DNA from: Modestobacter excelsi
Lineage (GTDB): Bacteria; Actinomycetota; Actinomycetes; Mycobacteriales; Geodermatophilaceae
Length of the DNA: 42,249 nucleotides
Direction of reading: 5' to 3'
Assembly (NCBI RefSeq): GCF_005930495.1
Contig: NZ_SJEX01000043.1
Span: 1 to 42,249, forward strand
The notes under the pieces were generated by a model that was not told the origin of the DNA, searched no databases, and saw nothing but the letters and a program-made list of their open reading frames with translations. This document shows positions 37,439 to 42,249 of the stretch, one piece after another; positions within the stretch are counted from its first letter, which is position 1, and each line of letters starts with the position of its first letter. A program made the position numbers and the translations under genes.

Positions 37439-37577
37439 CCGGGCGGGGGCGACGCGCCACCTGGTCACAACTCGCCTCGACTCGTCACGGGGTGCTCACT
37501 TGGAGTCAGTGAGCCGTCTCCAGCACCTCCGCAGGCTGGACCGGCTGCCGACCGAGTCACCCTCGAGAGGACCGTTC

Positions 37578-39527
37578 GTGCCCCTTCCTCCAGGTACCGC
37601 CCGCACCGCCGTCCGGCGTGGAGCACTCAGCGCCGCGGCGGTGTCCGCCGCCGTCCTCGCCGCCGTCGCCGTCCCGGCGGTGGCGGTCGCCGCACCGCCG
37701 GACTGCAGCGCATCGGCGACGCACGAGATCGGGGCCGTCCAGGGCACCGGCGCGACCAGCTCGGTGGCCGGTGCGACGGTCACCGTCCGCGGCGTCGTCG
37801 TCGGGGATGTGCCCGGGCTGTCCGGCTTCTACCTGCAGGACGCCGACGGGGACGGCGACGCCGCGACCTCCGACGGCGTCTTCGTCGTCAGCCCGGTCGC
37901 GGTCGACCTCGGGGACACCGTCGCCGTCACCGGCCAGGCGCTGGAGTTCAGCGGCCAGACCCAGATCACCTCGCGCACCGACGTCGCCGTCTGCGCCGAG
38001 GGCACTGCGGCCGACCTGCCCGCGGCCGCGCCGCTGGACCTGCCCGCCGACGACGCCGCCCGCGAGCGGCTCGAGGGCATGCGGGTCGAGCCCGTCGACC
38101 CGCTCACCGTCAGCGAGGTCTTCGACCTCACCAGCTTCGGCGAGCTGACCCTCTCCGCGGGCGGGGTCACCCTGCAGCCGACCGAGGTCGCCCGCCCGGG
38201 CACCCCCGAGGCCGCCGCCGTGGTGCGCGACAACGCCCTGCGCAGCATCACCCTCGATGACGCGCGGAGCGCCCGGACCAGCACCACGGCCCGGCCCTAC
38301 CTGAGCCCCGGCACCCCGGTGCGGGTCGGTGACCAGGTGACCTTCACCGAGCCGGTCGTGCTCGGCTACGGCTTCGGCACCTCCCGGCTGCAGCCGGCCG
38401 ACGGCACCGCGGACGGCGTCTTCGCGCCGCAGAACACCCGCACCCCGGCGCCGCAGGCGGTGGGCGGCGACGTCCAGCTGGCCACGTTCAACGTGCTCAA
38501 CTACTTCCTGACCTTCGACCAGGAGATCGGCCGCGGCGCGGAGAACCAGGCCGAGCTGGAGCGGCAGGCGGCCAAGGAGGTCGCCGCGATCACCGCGCTG
38601 GACGCCGACGTGGTGACCCTGCTGGAGATCGAGGACACCGACTCCACCGGCCTGACCCAGGGCAACGCCGACACCGCACTGGCCGACCTGGTGCGCCGGC
38701 TCAACACCGCCGCCCGCGCCCCGGTGTGGAGCTACGTCCCGCTGCCCGAGGAGCTGTACGCCGTCCAGCGGGACGTGATCCGCAACGGGATCATCTACCG
38801 CAACGACGTCGTCGCGCCGGTGGGGGCGCCCGTCGGCCTCGTCGACGAGGGGGTGTGGACCAACGCCCGCGAGCCGCAGGCGCAGACCTTCGTCAAGGAC
38901 GGCGACACCTTCACCGTGGTGGCCAACCACCTCAAGTCCAAGAGCCCCGGTGCTCCCACCGGGGACAACGTGGACACCGGGGACGGGCAGGGGCAGTGGA
39001 ACGGCGACCGCGTCCGCCAGGCGCAGTCGGTCGCCGCGTTCGCCGAGCGGCTGCGCAGCCAGACCGGTGACCCGGACGTGGTGCTGATGGGCGACTTCAA
39101 CGCCTACACCCAGGAGGACCCGATCGAGGCGTTGCGGGAGGCCGGCTACACCGACCTGGGCTCGGCGTTCGACGAGGGCCGGTACAGCTACGTGTTCGAC
39201 GCGATGTCCGGCTCGCTGGACCACGCGCTGGCCACCGCCGAGCTGACCGCCAAGGTGACCGACGTCGCGCACTGGGACATCAACTCGGTGGAGTCCTCCG
39301 CCTACCAGTACACCGGCGACCCGGCCCTCTACGCGGCGGACCCGTACCGGTCCAGCGACCACGACCCGCTGGTCATCGGCCTGGACCTGACCGAGCGCTG
39401 CTCCGGCCTGGTGCCCACGCTCCGTGGCACGGCCGGGGACGACGTCCTCGTCGGTGGCCTCGGCGCCGACGCCCTCGACCAGGGACGCGGCACCGGCCGG
39501 AGCGAGCAGGACGGCGCCGGGTCCTGA
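37578..39527 (+). CDS. secreted ExeM/NucH-type endonuclease (OB-fold plus EEP domain)
   Basis: A 649-residue exported nuclease. Residues 1-39 form a signal peptide with an Ala/Val core. An OB-fold domain similar to the YhcR/NucH nucleic-acid-binding domain spans about 50-140 (GVVVGDVPGLSGFYLQDADG, VAVTGQALEFSGQTQ). From about residue 297 an endonuclease/exonuclease/phosphatase domain has VQLATFNVLNY, VVTLLEIED, VVANHLKSKSPG, VLMGDFNAY and SSDHDPLVIG, giving the Asn, Glu, Asp and His residues of the metal site. It should degrade extracellular DNA. The end, LRGTAGDDVLVGGLGADALD, is the beginning of an RTX-type glycine repeat that stops early. GAGAGGA lies before the GTG at 37578. Confidence 0.9.
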   Translation: MPLPPGTARTAVRRGALSAAAVSAAVLAAVAVPAVAVAAPPDCSASATHEIGAVQGTGATSSVAGATVTVRGVVVGDVPGLSGFYLQDADGDGDAATSDGVFVVSPVAVDLGDTVAVTGQALEFSGQTQITSRTDVAVCAEGTAADLPAAAPLDLPADDAARERLEGMRVEPVDPLTVSEVFDLTSFGELTLSAGGVTLQPTEVARPGTPEAAAVVRDNALRSITLDDARSARTSTTARPYLSPGTPVRVGDQVTFTEPVVLGYGFGTSRLQPADGTADGVFAPQNTRTPAPQAVGGDVQLATFNVLNYFLTFDQEIGRGAENQAELERQAAKEVAAITALDADVVTLLEIEDTDSTGLTQGNADTALADLVRRLNTAARAPVWSYVPLPEELYAVQRDVIRNGIIYRNDVVAPVGAPVGLVDEGVWTNAREPQAQTFVKDGDTFTVVANHLKSKSPGAPTGDNVDTGDGQGQWNGDRVRQAQSVAAFAERLRSQTGDPDVVLMGDFNAYTQEDPIEALREAGYTDLGSAFDEGRYSYVFDAMSGSLDHALATAELTAKVTDVAHWDINSVESSAYQYTGDPALYAADPYRSSDHDPLVIGLDLTERCSGLVPTLRGTAGDDVLVGGLGADALDQGRGTGRSEQDGAGS

Positions 39528-39543
39528 CCGCACGCTGAGCACG

Positions 39544-39577
39544 ACGGCGGCGTCCCGTACCAGCGGGGCGCCGCCGT
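39544..39577. terminator. two-way terminator between the nuclease and FNT transporter genes
   Basis: ACGGCGGCGTCCC (39544-39556) pairs with GGGGCGCCGCCGT (39565-39577) over 13 bp with one T-G wobble, around an 8-nt loop. It lies 17 bases after the nuclease stop and 9 bases from the stop of the convergent transporter gene. Confidence 0.6.
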
Positions 39578-39585
39578 TCGTCGTC

Positions 39586-40434
39586 TCAGGCGCGCTCCGC
39601 GTCCGGGGCCGGGGTCGTCGCGGCCTGGTCGGGCTGGTCCTTGAGGAACAGGTACCAGTAGGACGTCGACACGAACACGACCGCGCCGACCAGGTTCCCG
39701 ACCCCGGCGAACAGCCAGTTGAGCAGCACGTCGCCCCAGCCGAGGTCCGGGACGCCGGCGAAGATCGCCGCGGGCAGGAAGAACATGTTGGCCACCACGT
39801 GGTCGAACCCCATCGCCACGAACGCCATGATCGGGAAGAAGATCGCCAGGATCTTGCCCGACACGGACTTGGACGCCAGCGACATCCACACCGCCAGGCA
39901 GACCAGCCAGTTGCAGCCGATGCCGCGCAGGAACACCTGCCAGTGCGACTCACCCGTGGCCTTGGCCTCGGCGATGGCGGCCAGCCGCTCGAAGGTGAGC
40001 CCCGGGCTGCCGCTGGCCCCGGCGTGCCCGATCACCCCGGTCTGCACGGCGAGGAAGTAGGCGACGACGAGCGCGCCGATCAGGTTGCCGATCAGCACCA
40101 GCGTCAGGTTCCGGACGACGTCACCGATGCTGATCTTCCCGCGCATGGCGCTGAGCGGGACCAGCATCATGTTGCCCGTGGCCAGGTCGGAGCCGGCGAT
40201 CAGCACGAGCACCAGACCCAGGGTGAAGGCGGCGCCCATGAAGAGGGTCGGCAGCGTGCCCCAGGTGGCGGGGTCGAGGCCCGAGGAGACGGTGATCGCC
40301 ACCAGGGCGCCGAAGGAGATGTAGGCCCCGGCCAGGAAGGAGCTGACCAGGACCCGGTCCCAGCTGCGGTGGGTCTTCTTCGCGCCCGTGGCCACGGCGG
40401 CCTCAGCCATCTCCTGCGGTTCACGGTCGGACAT
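39586..40434 (-). CDS. formate/nitrite transporter (FNT) family protein
   Basis: A 282-residue channel-like transporter with six transmembrane helices and the internal two-fold repeat of FNT proteins, which move formate, nitrite or other small monovalent anions. Family markers include LAGAYISFGALVAI, IAGSDLATGNMMLVP (the first half-helix loop), NLIGALVVAYF, RGIGCNWLVCLAVWMS (second half), AFVAMGFDHVVANMFFLP and VGNLVGAVVFV. The Lys/His central residue that sets selectivity cannot be assigned safely by eye; GFDH carries a likely pore histidine. GGAGG lies 6 nt before the ATG at 40434. About 100 bases upstream is a 38-bp hairpin-forming palindrome. Confidence 0.92.
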   Translation of the reverse strand: MSDREPQEMAEAAVATGAKKTHRSWDRVLVSSFLAGAYISFGALVAITVSSGLDPATWGTLPTLFMGAAFTLGLVLVLIAGSDLATGNMMLVPLSAMRGKISIGDVVRNLTLVLIGNLIGALVVAYFLAVQTGVIGHAGASGSPGLTFERLAAIAEAKATGESHWQVFLRGIGCNWLVCLAVWMSLASKSVSGKILAIFFPIMAFVAMGFDHVVANMFFLPAAIFAGVPDLGWGDVLLNWLFAGVGNLVGAVVFVSTSYWYLFLKDQPDQAATTPAPDAERA

Positions 40435-40536
40435 GTGCGCCTCCGGGGGAGTACGGCGGCGGCCGGGCTGGGCCGCGAGGGTCAGCGTCCCCGGCCGCGC
40501 GCCCTCCCGCCACGTGAGCAGGAGGCCATCCCGCAC

Positions 40537-40574
40537 GCTTGTGCTCTGCTCACTCTGGTGAGCAGAGCACAAGC
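40537..40574. repeat. 38-bp perfect inverted repeat upstream of the FNT gene
   Basis: GCTTGTGCTCTGCTCAC (40537-40553), loop TCTG, GTGAGCAGAGCACAAGC (40558-40574): 17 matched pairs. It is less GC-rich than its surroundings. It could be a terminator after the sortase operon, an operator of the transporter, or a small repeat. The remaining gap on either side (40435-40671) shows no gene. Confidence 0.7.
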
Positions 40575-40671
40575 CGGCGCGGAGGACCCCTGACGCTGCC
40601 GGCGGGCCGGCGCCGGGCGGGGCGCAGAATGGTTTCCGGTGCCAACGACGTCACCGCGAGCTGGAGGTGCC

Positions 40672-40887
40672 GTGCCCGGGATCCACGAACCGTTCGACCG
40701 CAGCGGCACGGAGGTCGGCGCCGATGGGGTACGCCGGTACACCGGCCTGCACCGCAACGTCGTCGCCAAGCCCGCTGCGCCAGCAGACGGAGTGGACCGC
40801 CGTCCCGCGCTGACGCCCTCCTGGCCCGGCGCGCACCGGGTGCGGAGCCCCCGGTGCCCGGGGCCTCAGGCCACCAGGGAGGCGTAG
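40672..40887 (+). CDS. possible small protein or gene remnant
   Basis: GGAGG four nt before a GTG at 40672 opens a 71-codon frame that begins PGIHEPFDRSGTEVGADGVR and RYTGLHRNVVAKP, which reads like real protein, then turns into Arg/Pro-rich sequence and runs 22 bases into the convergent sortase gene. I recognise no family. Given the other gutted genes in this window it may be an N-terminal remnant; it may also be chance. Confidence 0.25.
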   Translation: MPGIHEPFDRSGTEVGADGVRRYTGLHRNVVAKPAAPADGVDRRPALTPSWPGAHRVRSPRCPGPQATREA

Positions 40888-41552
40888 ACGACGACGTTGT
40901 CCCGGTAGCTGTCGGCGTCGGGATCGAAGTCGCCGCCGCAGGTGATCAGCCGCAGCCCGGCCTCGTCGATGTCGCCGTAGACCGACCCGGCCGGGAACTC
41001 GTCCTTGGCGTACCGGGCCACCCGGTCGACGGCAAAGGTCGCGGTGCTGCCGTCGGCGCGGTCGACCAGCACCAGGTCACCGGGGCGCAACCTGTGCAGA
41101 CCCCGGAAGACGCCGGGCTCACCGTCCCAGTCGACGTGCCCGGCCAGCACCGCCGGGCCGAGCTCCCCGGGCGTCGGGCTGCGGTCGAACCAGCCGGCCG
41201 GGTAGGCACCGGGTGGCACCTCCATCGACCCGTCCTCGTCGAACCCCAGCTCCATCACCCGGCTGCTCACACGGAGCTCCGGGATGGTGACCCGCACCGG
41301 CGCGCTGCGCGGCAGCGTCACCGGCTCGACCGGCGCGGGCACCGCCACCCGCGCCCCGGCGCGCAGCGGCGCCGGCTCGAGCGCGTCGACGTCCACGGTG
41401 CCCAGAGCGCCGGCGACGGTGACCGGGCTGGTCCCGCCGGCCGGCAGCAGGCACACCGCGGCCACCCCGACCGCGGACAAGAGCACCGCCGTTGCCGTCC
41501 AGGCGCGCGCGGCGACCGGACGGCGGGCCGCGGGGTGAGGGCGCCGGGACAC
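40866..41552 (-). CDS. class E/F sortase
   Basis: A 228-residue membrane-anchored transpeptidase. An N-terminal helix (about 17-38) anchors it, and the sortase barrel follows from about residue 85. Catalytic residues are His139 in LAGHVDW, Cys205 in LITCGGDFD and Arg217 in SYRDNVVVY; VTIPELRVSS and AGSVYGDIDEAGLRL are typical class E/F elements. Sortases attach surface proteins to the cell wall at LPxTG- or LAxTG-like signals. The start used is the GTG at 41552, four bases after the excalibur stop, giving an operon with that protein; longer versions overlapping the upstream gene are possible but unsupported. Confidence 0.88.
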   Translation of the reverse strand: MSRRPHPAARRPVAARAWTATAVLLSAVGVAAVCLLPAGGTSPVTVAGALGTVDVDALEPAPLRAGARVAVPAPVEPVTLPRSAPVRVTIPELRVSSRVMELGFDEDGSMEVPPGAYPAGWFDRSPTPGELGPAVLAGHVDWDGEPGVFRGLHRLRPGDLVLVDRADGSTATFAVDRVARYAKDEFPAGSVYGDIDEAGLRLITCGGDFDPDADSYRDNVVVYASLVA

Positions 41553-41556
41553 CGGG

Positions 41557-41949
41557 TCAGGCGCGGGACGCCCGGCGCGCGGCGAGCGCGGCACCACCGG
41601 CGGCGGTGAAGGCCAGCCCGCCGACGACGTAGGGCAGCGGGCTGCCGCTCGTGCTCGAGACCCGGCCGGCCGAGCTCCCGTCACCCGCGGCGACCCCGCC
41701 GGTGGGTCGCACGGCGACCTGGCCCGCGGTCGTCGCGACGGCGGTGTAGCCGTAGGCCTCGCAGGCCACGCCGTTGCTGTTGGAATCCAGGCCGTTCGGG
41801 TCGGCCGCGTCGGCGTCGAGGACCACCTGGGCGGCCGCCTGGTTCGGGAAGTCGGCGCAGTCCAGGTCCACGGCCGAGGCGGTGCCGGTGAGGGGCAGCG
41901 AGACGGCGGCGGTCAGGACGACGACGGCGACGGCGCGCGGCAGGCGCAT
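41557..41949 (-). CDS. secreted excalibur-like calcium-binding protein with a C-terminal membrane anchor
   Basis: A 130-residue exported protein. Signal peptide 1-26 (cleavage near ASA-VD). Residues 28-66 form an excalibur-type motif: DLDCADFPNQAAAQVVLDAD, then DSNSNGVACEA, with Cys31 and Cys63 and the Asp/Asn-rich calcium loop. A Ser/Thr/Gly linker leads to a hydrophobic segment and ARRASRA, the layout of a cell-wall sorting signal, though no LPxTG is present; SGSPLPYVVGG is the nearest stretch. It sits immediately upstream of a sortase gene, a recurring actinobacterial pairing. GAGGAG precedes the ATG at 41949 by 6 nt. Confidence 0.85.
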   Translation of the reverse strand: MRLPRAVAVVVLTAAVSLPLTGTASAVDLDCADFPNQAAAQVVLDADAADPNGLDSNSNGVACEAYGYTAVATTAGQVAVRPTGGVAAGDGSSAGRVSSTSGSPLPYVVGGLAFTAAGGAALAARRASRA

Positions 41950-42064
41950 GGGTGCTCCTCGAGGACGGCGGGGGATCCCGGGATTACACCGAGACGCGAC
42001 CGTCTGGTACAGGAGTGACCGGCGTGTCGAACGAGGACTGCGACCGTGTCGTGACCTGACGCAG

Positions 42065-42223
42065 TCAGCCGTTGTTGCCGTTCCCGCGGCCGCCCCCGCC
42101 GCGCCACGGGTTCCCGTTGTCGTCCCCGTTGCCGGGGAGGTCGTCGGTGGGCAACTGCTGCTCCGGCTCGGTCTCCACCGGGGTGGACTCGTCGGCGCCG
42201 GGGTCCTCCGCGGTCGGGGTGGG
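42065..42223 (-). CDS. C-terminal end of a CDS cut by the contig edge
   Basis: The minus-strand frame from the contig edge ends in TGA at 42065-42067 and encodes 52 residues: an acidic, Pro/Thr-rich part (PTPTAEDPGADESTPVETEP) followed by DDNGNPWRGGGGRGNGNNG. Such disordered tails are usual at the C-terminus of actinobacterial cell-envelope proteins such as penicillin-binding proteins or serine/threonine kinases, but the domain that would decide lies outside the window. It is upstream of and co-directional with the excalibur-sortase pair, 115 bases away. Confidence 0.6.
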   Translation of the reverse strand, partial: PTPTAEDPGADESTPVETEPEQQLPTDDLPGNGDDNGNPWRGGGGRGNGNNG

Positions 42224-42224
42224 C

Positions 42225-42249
42225 CTGACTCTTATACACATCTGACGCT
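42225..42249. other. Nextera (Tn5) sequencing adapter left at the contig end
   Basis: The last 25 bases match the Illumina Nextera read-2 adapter, including the 19-base Tn5 mosaic end, at 24 of 25 positions; the only difference is A for T at 42228. CTCTTATACACATCTGACG is exact. They are a library artefact, strikingly AT-rich beside the native sequence, and should be trimmed. Confidence 0.95.

Noticed and set aside
42225-42249. Tn5 mosaic end as evidence of a natural transposon
   Set aside because: The sequence continues into the read-2 part of the Nextera adapter exactly at the contig end, so it is a library artefact.

Overview
The window is about 42 kb of very high G+C DNA with tightly packed genes, frequent GTG starts, GTGA/ATGA start-stop overlaps and strong third-position G/C bias. 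With a HelD-like RNA polymerase factor, DUF1206 membrane proteins, a mycothiol-type maleylpyruvate isomerase-like protein and an excalibur/sortase pair, it looks like a draft contig from a high-GC actinobacterium, plausibly Geodermatophilaceae (Blastococcus, Geodermatophilus or Modestobacter); that family assignment is inference. No rRNA, tRNA, CRISPR array or insertion sequence is visible. The last 25 bases are Nextera transposase adapter, not genome.

Layout. 0.3-6.9 kb: a GlxA-type AraC regulator divergent from an MFS transporter; an aldehyde dehydrogenase divergent from a PAS-GAF-GAF-PP2C phosphatase that is split by a one-base frameshift. 7-11.7 kb: a sacsin/Hsp90-type ATPase and a secreted tannase/feruloyl esterase. 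11.8-17.6 kb: small unknown proteins, a gutted cobalamin-independent methionine synthase (MetE/YxjG) remnant, a STAS anti-sigma antagonist, an HSL-type esterase, two tandem DUF1206 membrane proteins, a Cys-tailed membrane protein and a 33-residue RanBP2-type zinc finger microprotein. 17.7-24.3 kb: a co-directional run of catalase-like protein, macro-SIR2 fusion (the most interesting gene), CYP152 P450 with OleT-type residues, RsbQ hydrolase and RsbP-like phosphatase; three of the junctions are overlaps or gaps under 40 nt. 24.4-32.3 kb: HelD-like ATPase divergent from an AlaX editing protein across a 46-bp palindrome; then an acyl-CoA dehydrogenase pair flanked by two paralogous double-ABM proteins. 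32.5-37.4 kb: PhoA-type alkaline phosphatase, maleylpyruvate isomerase-like protein, DUF6308, EthD and glutathionyl-hydroquinone reductase-type proteins, a broken SnoaL-like gene and a small membrane protein. 37.6 kb to the end: a secreted ExeM/NucH nuclease, a formate/nitrite transporter, a class E/F sortase with an excalibur protein, and a partial CDS.

Functional themes. Two PP2C phosphatases with sensory domains, one RsbQ-type hydrolase and one STAS protein point to partner-switching control of an alternative sigma factor; no sigma factor or anti-sigma kinase lies in the window. The macro-SIR2 protein joins an ADP-ribose-binding-type fold to an NAD-consuming-type fold and is translationally coupled to a catalase-like protein; a role in NAD signalling or phage defence is inference only.

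A second theme is decay. Four loci (MetE/YxjG, two GNATs, one SnoaL-like) keep one or both gene ends but have lost the middle, three of them beside one-base indels. They may be real pseudogenes or library/assembly artefacts; the adapter left at the contig end keeps the second possibility open.
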